64,000 bases of DNA from NCBI GenBank assembly GCA_964457925.1, contig CAYWGH010000013.1:62001-126000 (forward strand), given 5' to 3'. The notes under the pieces were generated by a model. It saw only the letters and a list, made by a program, of their open reading frames with translations. It made no database searches and had not been told where the DNA came from. Numbering within the stretch: the stretch's first letter is position 1; each line of letters opens with the position of its first letter. This document shows, piece by piece, positions 49,020 through 58,700 of this stretch. Origin of the DNA: Coneutiohabitans sp964457925 (GTDB taxonomy: Bacteria > Zhuqueibacterota > Zhuqueibacteria > Zhuqueibacterales > Zhuqueibacteraceae). Position numbers and translations under genes: made by a program.

Positions 49020-49048
49020 TTGACCTGAAGCTCGACTTATTCTATATT
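49020..49048 (+). promoter_or_regulatory. Promoter for the NTF2-like lipoprotein gene
   Basis: TTGACC (49020-49025) and TATATT (49043-49048) have a 17-bp spacer, about 85 bp before the start codon at 49132. It fits the pattern seen at 39850 and 40972. Confidence 0.5.
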
Positions 49049-49131
49049 TACTCGCGCTTTTTTGCGCGCGGTTTGGCGTTCTTAATTGAGCATTCGCGCA
49101 GTCATGCACATTTTCCGTTGAAACATGTCGG

Positions 49132-49758
49132 ATGATTTATCGATTCTGGGATTGTCGCCCGGTGAAAAGAATATTTGCAATGCTGTTGGTTTGTGCGGCA
49201 TTGCTGCACGGTTGCGAGAATCCCTTTGCCACACGCACGCCTGAGCCGCCGGATGATTCGGGAGGAAATCGCTGGATACCGCCGTTTGCCTCGGAACTCG
49301 TGCTGGAAAATTTGCGCAACGCGATTGCCGATCAAAATGTCGAAAATTATTTGCGCTGCTTTTCGGATTCAACACGCACCGGCAAGCGCTTTCGCTTTGA
49401 TCCCGAGGCGACAGTAGTCAATCAGAATCCCGGACTGTTTACCAATTGGAGTTTATCGCAAGAACGCGATTATTTTTTGCAATTGCGCGCGGCCTTGCCG
49501 GCCGATTCGGCGCGCAGCTTGCGACTCGATTCGCTGCAGACCATTGTTCTAGGCGATTCAGCAATTTTTCTGCGTACATATGATTTGATTGTACGGCATA
49601 GACGCCAAAGCATCGGTGTTCCCGGACGAGTCGCCGGGGAGTTGCGCTTTTGGCTGATTAAAGATCCTTTTGGAGAATGGTCAATATACCGGTGGGCCGA
49701 TTTCAGCGCCGGTCAGGCGCTGACGTGGAGCAGCTTAAAAGCCGCTTTTGTACGTTAG
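49132..49758 (+). CDS. Lipoprotein with a possible NTF2/SnoaL-like domain
   Basis: This 208-residue protein has a lipobox LLHGC after a short hydrophobic run. A Pro-rich linker follows, then a domain with the pattern SELVLENLRNAIADQNVENYLRCFSD ... FRFDP, which resembles NTF2-like secreted proteins that hold small molecules. No catalytic residues are evident. Its function is unknown. An in-frame GTG at 49162 would give a shorter, clean signal peptide (VKRIFAMLLVCAALLHGC); either start is possible. Confidence 0.5.
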   Translation: MIYRFWDCRPVKRIFAMLLVCAALLHGCENPFATRTPEPPDDSGGNRWIPPFASELVLENLRNAIADQNVENYLRCFSDSTRTGKRFRFDPEATVVNQNPGLFTNWSLSQERDYFLQLRAALPADSARSLRLDSLQTIVLGDSAIFLRTYDLIVRHRRQSIGVPGRVAGELRFWLIKDPFGEWSIYRWADFSAGQALTWSSLKAAFVR

Positions 49759-49882
49759 ATCGATGGTCAATTAACTTGGCGAATAGTACAGAGAAATGTC
49801 AAGGGATTGTCGACACTTTTTTGTCAACTGAACTGGCGAAACCCAGGAATGATGCCGTAACTCATAAACGCTAAATACTCTC

Positions 49883-51097
49883 GTGGCGAAACGCCTCAAA
49901 AGATCGGTGCACCAAAAAATCCGATCCTATATTTTACCCTCGTTTGCCGTGCCGCGCTGGCAATTGCTGTTGATTGGAACATTTGCCCTTTTGATGGCAG
50001 CATTAGTCGTGCTTGATCAATACCTGCGCAAAGACCAGCGTGCGACGCCCCGTCCTCCCGTAGCGCAATCTTCGTCAAAGGTGAAACAACTCACACCCGC
50101 GGAACGCGTGCGGTTTGCGGCCGTCGATCGCGTTTTGAGTGAAGCGGGTATTCCGCCGCATCGTATGAGCGAGCGCGACCGCGTGTTGGTCGTCTCAATT
50201 CCGGCAAATATCGCGATTGCCGAGTTGGCGCAATCGCTGGTAAAACGCGCGCAACAACTTGGCGCGACGATCATCAGCATTCAGGATAAACTGCCAAACG
50301 GAGGGGCCGAGATCGTATACGCGGTTGCGAATGCTGCGCCGCAGAAAGTTCTATTGCAACCGGACTTCGGGAAAAATACTCGCGCCGGCGTCCGGCGTTC
50401 CGGCAAAATCGCTTTGATCATTGATGATTTTGGTTATCAAGACGAACAAGCAGTCGCGGGTTTTTTCAGCCTGCCGTTTTTGATTACTTATGCCGTCATT
50501 CCCGGGTTGCCTCATTCCGAGCAAATCGCCAATCATCTCCATCGCCTCGGCAAGTCGATAATCATACACATGCCGATGGAAGCGCTGGATCGCAAGGTTG
50601 AACAAAACGGATTTGAACTGTTGGTTCGTCTGTCGGCAAAGGAAATTCGCAACCGAGTGCGCAAGGCGATAAAGGTCGTGCCGCATGCCGAGGGCATGAA
50701 CAATCACATGGGCTCACGCGCAACCACGGATGAGGCGTTGCTCACCGCGCTGTTTGCAGAGTTGAAGCAGGTGGATTTGTTTTTTGTCGATAGCCAAACC
50801 AACAATGCCACGCAGGCGTATGCGCTCGCCGGCAAGGCTGGAATTGCGGCTGCGCTCAACGATACTTTTTTGGATAACGTCGATAACGTGCAACACATCA
50901 AACAAAAATTGCTTTATCTTGCAGATCTGGCCAGTGAAAGGGGCGAGGCGATTGGGATTGGACATCCCTATGCCAACACGCTGAAAGTCTTGAACGAAGT
51001 CGGGCCGCAATTACAGCAGCAAGGCATAACGTTTGTGCTTGCGCGTGATCTCGTGCGCCAGGAACAGAAACAAGTTTCGAATTTAGCCGTGCAATAA
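49883..51097 (+). CDS. Divergent polysaccharide deacetylase family protein
   Basis: This 404-residue protein has an N-terminal transmembrane anchor (WQLLLIGTFALLMAALVVLDQYL) and a variable region. The divergent polysaccharide deacetylase (YibQ-type) domain follows: KIALIIDDFGYQ, VIPGLPHSEQIANHLHRLGKSIIIHMPMEA, NNHMGSRATTDEALL, VDLFFVDSQTNN and AIGIGHPYANTL. The Asp and His residues of the family are visible, though the family is not shown to be an active deacetylase. It faces the periplasm. The GTG start at 49883 is in a position consistent with the membrane anchor. It is followed closely by pdxJ (14 bp). Confidence 0.7.
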   Translation: MAKRLKRSVHQKIRSYILPSFAVPRWQLLLIGTFALLMAALVVLDQYLRKDQRATPRPPVAQSSSKVKQLTPAERVRFAAVDRVLSEAGIPPHRMSERDRVLVVSIPANIAIAELAQSLVKRAQQLGATIISIQDKLPNGGAEIVYAVANAAPQKVLLQPDFGKNTRAGVRRSGKIALIIDDFGYQDEQAVAGFFSLPFLITYAVIPGLPHSEQIANHLHRLGKSIIIHMPMEALDRKVEQNGFELLVRLSAKEIRNRVRKAIKVVPHAEGMNNHMGSRATTDEALLTALFAELKQVDLFFVDSQTNNATQAYALAGKAGIAAALNDTFLDNVDNVQHIKQKLLYLADLASERGEAIGIGHPYANTLKVLNEVGPQLQQQGITFVLARDLVRQEQKQVSNLAVQ

Positions 51098-51111
51098 ACC
51101 GTTCGGAGGAA

Positions 51112-51831
51112 ATGATGGTTCGTTTGGGAGTGAATGTTGATCATGTCGCAACCGTGCGTGAGGCCAGGAAAGACCGGCAGCCCGATCCCGTTGCCGCAGC
51201 GATGGTGGCGGAAATGGCAGGCGCTGATGGTATTGTCTGCCATTTGCGTGAAGATCGCCGTCACATCAAAGATAAAGATTTGTATCTCTTGAAAGAAATG
51301 GTGAAAACGCATTTGAATTTGGAAATGGCGGCCACCGATCAGATGGTAAAAATCGCGCTTGAAGTCGTGCCAGATATGGTGACCTTGGTGCCGGAACGCC
51401 GCGAGGAGATTACCACCGAGGGCGGTTTGGATGTGCTCAAAAATCAGGAATATCTCGAAGAGACCGTTGCGACTTTACAGAATCACAACATCATCGTCAG
51501 CTTGTTTATCAATCCCGATATCCAGCAAATCAAAGCAGCGGCCCGCGTGCGCGCGGATTATGTTGAATTGCACACCGGCGCTTATGCGCATGCCGAAAAT
51601 TTAAACATCATCAGTGATGAGTTGGAAAAATTGCGTGCCATGGCGTCTGCCGCAGCCAAGCTGCGCTTGGGTGTGAGCGCCGGACATGGCCTTAATTATC
51701 AAAATGTGCGGGAAGTCGCGACCATTCCCGAAATTGAAGAATTGAACATTGGGCATTCCATCGTCGCACGCGCCATTCTGGTCGGCATGGAACGCGCCGT
51801 CAGAGATATGCTGGCCTTGATGAAGAGATAA
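51112..51831 (+). CDS. pdxJ: Pyridoxine 5'-phosphate synthase
   Basis: This 239-residue TIM-barrel enzyme condenses 1-deoxy-D-xylulose 5-phosphate with 3-amino-2-oxopropyl phosphate in vitamin B6 synthesis. Family motifs are LGVNVDHVATVREAR, CHLREDRRHI, LEMAATDQMVKIA, VTLVPERREEITTEGGLD, VELHTGAYA, GVSAGHGLNYQNV and IEELNIGHSIVARAI. Length is normal. The start is the first of two ATGs after GGAGGAA. It is part of a tight operon: 14 bp after the deacetylase-like gene and 1 bp before the transpeptidase gene. Confidence 0.95.
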   Translation: MMVRLGVNVDHVATVREARKDRQPDPVAAAMVAEMAGADGIVCHLREDRRHIKDKDLYLLKEMVKTHLNLEMAATDQMVKIALEVVPDMVTLVPERREEITTEGGLDVLKNQEYLEETVATLQNHNIIVSLFINPDIQQIKAAARVRADYVELHTGAYAHAENLNIISDELEKLRAMASAAAKLRLGVSAGHGLNYQNVREVATIPEIEELNIGHSIVARAILVGMERAVRDMLALMKR

Positions 51832-51832
51832 C

Positions 51833-52852
51833 GTGCCCCGAAAGGTAAACTGCTTCAGCATAGCATTGGCGTTTGTGATTTGCAGCGCCAATGGTTTTAT
51901 ATGGTCGTCGTGCAATAATCGTGAACAAGATTATGCCCGCCTGCTTGCGTTTCGCCAGGCCTGCACGAAGGCGTTGGGGGAGCGCAGCGGCAGCATTCTT
52001 GTGATGAATCCACAAAACGGTTTGGTGCTTGCTGCTGTTAATGAGTCGCTCGGCATACAAAAATCGGCGCGGCCGGGTTCGATCTTCAAGCTTGTAACTG
52101 CGCTTAGCCTGCTCCGCAATGGCACGGTTAACCCTGTTGAGCAATTTCTCTGCGAAGGGCAAATTGAGATTAACGGTAAAACCTATCGTTGCTGGCTGAG
52201 AGAAGGTCACGGTGAGCAGAATCTTCTGCAGGCTCTGGCCAATTCCTGCAACGTTTATTTTTATCAAGCCGCCAAGCGTTTACCGGACGAACAACTCGCA
52301 AGAACTGCGCACCAACTCTTGTTGGGCGAGTGTACGGGGATAAACTTTGCTCAGGAAGATTGCGGACAATTGCCGGAATGGTTGTCATCGGAGGAAAGCA
52401 TTAATTTTGCCATCGGTCACGCGCGTGCCATGGCCGTGACGCCGGTACAGATGTTGCGCCTCGTTGCAGCGCTTGCCAATGGTGGAAGATTGTATCGCCC
52501 TTTTTATCCAGCCGACGCTGAAGCTTGGAGAAACTCTCTGCCGGAGTTGCGGGGTGCAATTCCCTTCGGAGATGAGATGCGTTATGTCAAAGAAGGGATG
52601 CGGCAAAGTGTTGTTTACGGCACGAGTGTCAATGCAGGACTGCCTGAAATCATTGTGGCCGGAAAAACCGGTACAGCGTCCGAGTATTTTGGCGCCAAAA
52701 CCGTGGCCTGGTTCGTCGGCTTTGCGCCATTTGAAAAGCCGGAGATTGCAATCGTGGTATTCTTAGAAGAGGGGCGAGGCGCGTTGGATGCCGCGCCGAT
52801 AGGGAGGAGGGTCTTCCAGGATTATTTTGCTCTCAAGAAAAACTTTAGATAG
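51833..52852 (+). CDS. Stand-alone penicillin-binding transpeptidase domain protein
   Basis: This 339-residue exported protein consists mostly of a transpeptidase domain. The three penicillin-binding motifs are present: SIFK (SxxK, in PGSIFKLVTAL), NSCN (SxN) and KTGTAS (KTG). There is no glycosyltransferase or pedestal domain, so it is much shorter than class A or B PBPs. It resembles the transpeptidase halves of PBP-2-like or SpoIID-neighbour proteins. It probably cross-links peptidoglycan or acts as a carboxypeptidase. The N-terminal hydrophobic region is the export signal. GTG start 1 bp after the pdxJ stop codon indicates co-transcription. Confidence 0.7.
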   Translation: MPRKVNCFSIALAFVICSANGFIWSSCNNREQDYARLLAFRQACTKALGERSGSILVMNPQNGLVLAAVNESLGIQKSARPGSIFKLVTALSLLRNGTVNPVEQFLCEGQIEINGKTYRCWLREGHGEQNLLQALANSCNVYFYQAAKRLPDEQLARTAHQLLLGECTGINFAQEDCGQLPEWLSSEESINFAIGHARAMAVTPVQMLRLVAALANGGRLYRPFYPADAEAWRNSLPELRGAIPFGDEMRYVKEGMRQSVVYGTSVNAGLPEIIVAGKTGTASEYFGAKTVAWFVGFAPFEKPEIAIVVFLEEGRGALDAAPIGRRVFQDYFALKKNFR

Positions 52853-52881
52853 ATCGTGCTTCAGTCAGGTTGGGTTCACGT

Positions 52882-53508
52882 TTACGGAATGCCGTATGAT
52901 TTCATGATTTCCAATTTGCTCAGATCGATAAGCGCCAGAGCCGCTTTGAGATCGTCCATTTCAAGTTGATAACCGCTTACTTCAACGACAAAACGATCGG
53001 CCACCAAAACATTTAGTACGCTGCTTTCTTGATCGGTTTTCTCATAGCCGCGATAGCCCTGATAACGGACCGTTTTTTCATATCCTGAGCTTGTTTTGTG
53101 ATCAACATCGTTCATTGCCCACGAAAAAATGGACATACTTGCCAGGCTTTGCCGCGAGCCAAGATCAGTGATCTTGATCGCCAAACTGCGGCCTTCATCA
53201 TCGTCATATTGCCCTTCGGCAGTTGACAGGATGAAACCGAATGCGGCAGAGGTTTCCCCCGCAATTGCTTCACGTGCCAGGGTGCTTACATTTTCAGGCA
53301 ACAATGCCTGCAACTCATGGAAATCGACGGGTGTGACCGGCATGCCTGTGCTTTCCGCTTGTGCGGGTGGCACAACCGATTGCCCAAACTCTCGACTCGC
53401 ATCAAGAAGTTGTTGGCCGGTTTCCGGTTTTTGTTTTTCCTGCTGATTTTGGGTGCAGCAGAGCGCAAGCAAGCCGGCACAGCATACGAGGATCGCTTCA
53501 CGTTTCAT
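52882..53508 (-). CDS. Lipoprotein of unknown function
   Basis: This 208-residue protein has a signal peptide with lipobox LLALC (LLALCC) and a charged linker. Its conserved-looking C-terminal part (VDFHELQALLPENV, AFGFILSTAEGQYDDDEG, DLGSRQSLASMSIFSWAMNDVD) matches no family I recognise. It contains regularly spaced aromatic and Gly residues like a beta domain. It is on the minus strand between the transpeptidase gene and a DinB-like gene. Some Gram-negative lineages carry relatives near metabolic genes, but I cannot assign a role. Confidence 0.5.
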   Translation of the reverse strand: MKREAILVCCAGLLALCCTQNQQEKQKPETGQQLLDASREFGQSVVPPAQAESTGMPVTPVDFHELQALLPENVSTLAREAIAGETSAAFGFILSTAEGQYDDDEGRSLAIKITDLGSRQSLASMSIFSWAMNDVDHKTSSGYEKTVRYQGYRGYEKTDQESSVLNVLVADRFVVEVSGYQLEMDDLKAALALIDLSKLEIMKSYGIP

Positions 53509-53603
53509 TGAGACACCGCCACGCTTTACAGAAATGCCCTCTGAAAATACTGCCTGCGCTCTTTAGCACAATTCGTGATCAAAAGCAATTGGAGATTGTT
53601 CAC

Positions 53604-54137
53604 ATGAAAAAAGATTCTTTCGACGAGCCCAAAAGGCATTTAACTGAATTGCTTACTAGTAGCTTGCAATCTCTGGAAAAACAGTTATTAGGCTTCTCGC
53701 CTGAAATGTGGAGCCTGAGAATGAAAGAAGGTTCGTGGTCTGTTGAAGAAATTGTTCATCACTTAATACTGGTTGAAGTGCAACGGCTACAACAGCTCAA
53801 AGATTTACTTAAAGGCCGGCGTGAAAGCGCACCGGCGCGCGCTGAAATGCAGAAGCCGAACTTTGAGAAAATTCGCCGTCGCGAAAGTCCTGTCAAAACC
53901 CGTGAGGAGATGGAGCCCTCACCAGGCATTCCAGCCCGGGTTTTGCTGGCGGGATTACGCCGCGCGCGCAAAGAGACCATGAGTTTTGTACGAACCGCTG
54001 ATCTTGCTCAACTGGAGCACGTGTGGCTAAACACGGTTTCACTTGGTCCACTAAACGGAGTGGAATTCATGGAATTCCTAGCAGCTCACATGCAGCGCCA
54101 TGCAAAACAAATTGAGGAGGTTCGGAAATCGATTTAA
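53604..54137 (+). CDS. DinB-superfamily protein
   Basis: This 177-residue four-helix-bundle protein has the DinB-like pattern LQSLEKQLLGFSPEMWSLRMKEGSWSVEEIVHHLILVEVQRL ... AAHMQRHAKQIEEV. The metal-binding His residues (HHL near residue 53 and HMQRHAKQ near the end) resemble the His triad of DinB/YfiT enzymes. Known relatives are metal-dependent S-transferases (for example bacillithiol or mycothiol dependent) or damage-induced proteins. The start is the ATG at 53604 with GGAG 10 bp upstream. It stands alone. Confidence 0.65.
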   Translation: MKKDSFDEPKRHLTELLTSSLQSLEKQLLGFSPEMWSLRMKEGSWSVEEIVHHLILVEVQRLQQLKDLLKGRRESAPARAEMQKPNFEKIRRRESPVKTREEMEPSPGIPARVLLAGLRRARKETMSFVRTADLAQLEHVWLNTVSLGPLNGVEFMEFLAAHMQRHAKQIEEVRKSI

Positions 54138-54286
54138 CACTCACAACGATTAGGAAGTGGCATATTTTGGCGGAATACAACTATACTCGATTCACTGTTA
54201 TGTCAACAAGATAATGGACTATAAAATTAGCTCCCATTCAGTCTCTTCCCTATTGCCACGTCCTGCTATTAATTCTAATAAAAAAT

Positions 54287-54363
<77 letters not shown>

Positions 54364-54370
54364 AGCTTAA

Positions 54371-55045
54371 CTAATTTCGAAAGTACAATTTTACAAACCG
54401 ACTAATATCTCTTAATCCGCGAATGTGGCTTTTCTCCCCGGCATAAACGGTTGAAACCGGAACGAATTCAAGCCGCAATCCACCTCGACAAGCCTTGATC
54501 AGTATTTCTGATTCTGTTTCATATCCCGTCGTGTCTAGTTTGACAAGTTCAATCAATCGTCGGGAATAAAGTCGAAAACCGCATTGGCTGTCTTTAATTT
54601 CCTGTCCGAGCTTGAACGAGAGCAAGGCACTGGTGATACGATTGCTTGCAACTCGTGGCAGAGGCATGACTCGATGGTCAAATGTACGATATCCAATGAT
54701 CAAATCCGCTTGTCGCTCACGAAACGCTTGAAGGAAGCGTGGAATCTCGTGCGGGTTATGCTGGCCATCGGCGTCAAGCGCCACCGCGGCGCAAGCTGAC
54801 GTTTGATTTTTGATGTAGTCAAATGCCGTGCGTAACGCCGCACCTTTGCCGCGATTGTGCGAATGACTAATCAAACGCGCCTGTGTTTGGTTCACCCGCT
54901 GCGCGCAACCGTCTGTCGAACCGTCATCAACCACCAAAATCTGATCATTTTGGATATAACGGCTAACGTCATGCACCACTCGCACAATCGTCTCGCCCGG
55001 GTTGTATGCCGGAATCACCGCCATGATATCGCCGGCAAGACTCAT
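54371..55045 (-). CDS. Family 2 glycosyltransferase (DPM1-like)
   Basis: This 224-residue soluble GT-A enzyme has AVIPAYNPGETI at the N-terminus, the VVDDGSTD motif, HNRGKGAALRTAFDYI and the metal-binding DADGQH. This matches dolichyl-phosphate/undecaprenyl-phosphate sugar transferases that load a lipid carrier at the membrane. It lacks a C-terminal GtrA-type or membrane domain, so a separate membrane partner may be needed. It lies 7 bp from the tRNA gene. The upstream gap separates it from the SRPBCC gene. Confidence 0.75.
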   Translation of the reverse strand: MSLAGDIMAVIPAYNPGETIVRVVHDVSRYIQNDQILVVDDGSTDGCAQRVNQTQARLISHSHNRGKGAALRTAFDYIKNQTSACAAVALDADGQHNPHEIPRFLQAFRERQADLIIGYRTFDHRVMPLPRVASNRITSALLSFKLGQEIKDSQCGFRLYSRRLIELVKLDTTGYETESEILIKACRGGLRLEFVPVSTVYAGEKSHIRGLRDISRFVKLYFRN

Positions 55046-55193
55046 GGGTGATCAGCCATGTCAAATAACAGTCGTGTTTGCAAAGCGACTGCTACAATAG
55101 AAAAAAAAGAGGTTTTTTGCAAGCACTTTGTTGCGATAACTTGAGAAAAAATCACATTGCGGAGGTTAACCAAAAGGCTTTTGGGGAATACGC

Positions 55194-55661
55194 TCACGAA
55201 GATTCGCTTTCCGTTAGCCGGTTGAGGGCGCCAACAGCGTCATGAAGAAAAGCGATATACTGGCGCCGCAGAAATGCCAGGTTTTTGATGCGTCCGAACT
55301 TGCTGCGCGGTTCATATTCGCATTGAATGCCGACTCTCGTTTCAGCCGCAGACTGTTCGCCAAGATCGAAAATTAATTGAAATAACTCGATGCCGTGTAA
55401 CACGCCGCTACGCTGCACCGGGCGCACACTGATCCGTTCGCCCTCGAGCCATTCGGTGATCTCAAATTCAGCGGTTTGCGTGTGCTCTTCGGCATTTAAT
55501 TGCACCCGCCACACGCCGCCGATGCCTCGCGGGTTTCCCCGCACATGATGTACACTTGTAACGCGCTCCACCCATTGCGGCGTGTTATCGAAAGTTGAGG
55601 CGATATGCCACACTCGTACGCGCGGCTGCGCCAAAATTTGAGAGATGGATAAAATCGTCAT
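55194..55661 (-). CDS. SRPBCC (polyketide cyclase/START-like) family protein
   Basis: This 155-residue helix-grip protein has the family pattern VWHIASTFDNTPQWVERVTSVHHV ... GIGGVWRVQL ... EFEITEWLEGERISVRPV ... GIQCEYEPRSKF. No signal peptide is present. The family binds hydrophobic small molecules and includes cyclases and dehydratases; activity is not predictable here. Minus strand, downstream of dnaE by 126 bp. Confidence 0.6.
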   Translation of the reverse strand: MTILSISQILAQPRVRVWHIASTFDNTPQWVERVTSVHHVRGNPRGIGGVWRVQLNAEEHTQTAEFEITEWLEGERISVRPVQRSGVLHGIELFQLIFDLGEQSAAETRVGIQCEYEPRSKFGRIKNLAFLRRQYIAFLHDAVGALNRLTESESS

Positions 55662-55786
55662 GGCAGCAAGTCCTTGCTCGTTTACTTTTTTTCATTGACT
55701 CCTCCACCCTCTCGGCTGCGCGATCACCGCGTCTGCATCCGTGACACGTGCGCACAATAACATTAAAGTATTCGGACGTCCGCTAT

Positions 55787-58700
55787 TTAGGCCATCACTG
55801 CACGCTTGCGCGTGTTTTGCGTATTTTCGCTCGGCACGGCAATCTCAAACTTAACCGCGTCCGGGCCGATATTTTCACGCACAAACTTCACGAATTCCGC
55901 GTTGGGCCGCACTTTCAAGCTGCGCGATTGAAAATCATAAATGGGCAAATCTTTTCCGCTGACACGAAAATAAAGGCTGCAAACGCCTTGATGAATGCGC
56001 AAGGTTTGCGAGAGCCGCTGCACCAGCATGTCATTTAATTTGTCGACCGGCATGTCGAGCAAAACTTTTTTGGGAATGGTTTGCCAGGCCTCGTCGATGC
56101 TCAACACTTTTTCCACCATGATTTTGGCCGGCTCTTCTTCATCTCGGCTCGAGGTTCGCCCGACGATCACCACGGCGTTGTCAACGTGCAATAAATCCCG
56201 ATGCAAGCTCAACGCGTCACTGAAGACGATGGCCTCGGTGCTGCCGGCATAATCTTCCAGCGTGACAAAGGCCATTTGATTGCCCTTACGATCCAAAATC
56301 GTTTTCACGTTCGTGATCATGCCGCAGACCATGACTTGCACGCCGTCGCGCATGCCCTCCAAATCCTGCAAACGCTGTTTTGAAAATAGATTTACTTCCA
56401 CCGCGAAACGGTCGAGCGGATGGCCGGAGAGATAAAGCCCGAGAAATTCTTTCTCGCGCTTCAAGCGTTCATCCGGCGGCCAATCCGGCACCTCCGGCAG
56501 CGAGGGCGACATTTCCATTTCCGCCGGCGCCTCATCAAAGATGGAAACCTGGCCGCGAAAACGTTCATCTTGCTCGCGCTGCGCGAATGAAGTCGCGGCA
56601 TCGAGTCCCAGCAGAAGCTGGTTGCGGTTCGGTGAAATCGCATCAAACGCGCCAGCCTGCACCAGGCTTTCCAATACTTTTTTGTTCACCACGCGCAAAT
56701 CAACGCGGCTGCAAAAATCAAAAATTGAAGTAAACCTCCCTCCCTTTTGTCGAGCCGCAATTATGCTTTCAATCGCGCCCAAGCCCACGTTTTTTACCGC
56801 GCCCAAGCCGTAACGGATTTTCTGGTCAACCACCACAAACTCGGCCAGACTCTCATTGACATCCGGCGGCAAAACCGTCACGCCCATGCGCCGGCATTCA
56901 TCGATCAGCGTCACGATGCGCGAGGTATTGCTCATTTCGCTGGTCAGCGTCGCCGCCATGTATTCGGCCGGGTAATGCGCTTTGAGATAAGCGGTTTGAT
57001 ACGCCACTAGCGAGTAACCTGCGGCATGCGACTTGTTGAAACCGTAGCCTGCAAACTTGTCCATTAAATCAAAGATCTGATTGGCGATCTTCTCGGAAAT
57101 GCCGCGCGCAGCCGCGCCCTCGACAAATAATTTGCGCTGCTGCTGCATCAACTCGACGATCTTCTTCCCCATCGCCCGGCGCAGCAAATCCGCGCCGCCC
57201 AGCGTGAAGCCGGCAAGATCGCTGGCGATGCGCATGACCTGCTCTTGATAAACGATGATGCCGTAAGTTTCCTTCAAAACCGGTTCGAGCAACGGATGCA
57301 AGTACTCGATGGGCTTGGTGCCCTGCTTGCGGGCGATGAAATCATCAATCATGTCCATCGGCCCCGGACGATACAGCGAGTTCATGGCGATGAGATCATC
57401 CAGGCATTGCGGCTTGAGTTTTTTGAGATATTCGCGCATGCCCGAGCTTTCGAATTGGAACAAGCTGATGGTTTCGCCGTTGCCGAAAACGGCATACGTG
57501 GCGGCGTCATCCAGCGGGATGTTGTCGAGATCAAGATCGATGCCGCGCTGCTTGAGCATCTTCAAAGTTTTGTCGATCACCGTCAGCGTACGCAGCCCGA
57601 GAAAATCCATCTTCAAAACGCCGATGGTTTCGAGCGCCTTCATGTCATATTGCGTGGTGACATCGCCGGTATTCGACTTGTACAGCGGCGTATAATTCGT
57701 CAATTCGTCAGGCGTGATGACGACGCCGGCGGCATGCGTCGAGGCATGTCGCGCCAATCCCTCCAGCACTTTGGCGTAATCGACAAGCTGCTTGTTGGTT
57801 TGATCGCCTTCGATGAGATCGCGCAACTCGTTGACGCTTTCCAGCGCCTTGTCCAGCGTGATGCCGATGGTCGCTGGAATCATTTTGGCGATACGATCAA
57901 CATCGCCGTAGCGCATCTTCATCACACGACCCACGTCGCGAATCACGGCGCGCGCTGCCATGGTGCCGAACGTGATGATTTGCGTGACATTCGCTTCGCC
58001 GTATTTCTCGCGCACGTACGCAATCATCTCTTCGCGGCGTTCATAGCAAAAATCGATGTCAATATCCGGCATCGTCACGCGTTCAGGATTCAAAAAGCGC
58101 TCGAAGATCAAATTGTATTTGATCGGATCGATGTTGGTGATGCCGATGCAATAACTCACCAAACTGCCGGCCGCTGAGCCGCGCCCCGGACCTACGGGAA
58201 TGCCCTTGGCGCGCGCGACGCGCGTGAAATCTTGTACGATGAGAAAATAGCCGGCATAGCGTGTTTGTTTAATCACCGCCAGTTCGTGCTTCAGACGCGC
58301 TTCCAATTCCGGCGTGATTTCTTTATAACGCTGGCGCAAACCTTCATAGGCCAGCATTTCGAGATATTCGTCGAGCGACTTTTCTTTGTGCTCCTCCGGC
58401 AGGGCGAATGAGGGCAAATGTATCTTGTCGAAATCAAGTTTGAGATCGCATTTTTTGGCGATTTCTTCCGTGATGTTCAGCGCTTCCTCTTGATGGGGAA
58501 ACGTCGCTTTCATTTCATCCGGAGATTTGAAGTAGATCTCGTCAGTGGTGTAGCGCAAGCGATTGGGATCGTCGCGATCTTTGCCGGTTTGCAGGCAAAT
58601 CAACACGTCATGCGGCTGCGCGTGCTCGCGTTTGAGATAATGCGTGTCATTGGTGATGACCAGCGGAATGCTCAACTCCCGGCTCAACGCAATGACTTTT

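Noticed and set aside
57245..58177. 310-codon open frame on the plus strand inside dnaE
   Set aside because: It lies entirely opposite the dnaE coding sequence, has no family resemblance and reads as an antisense shadow of a G+C-rich gene.
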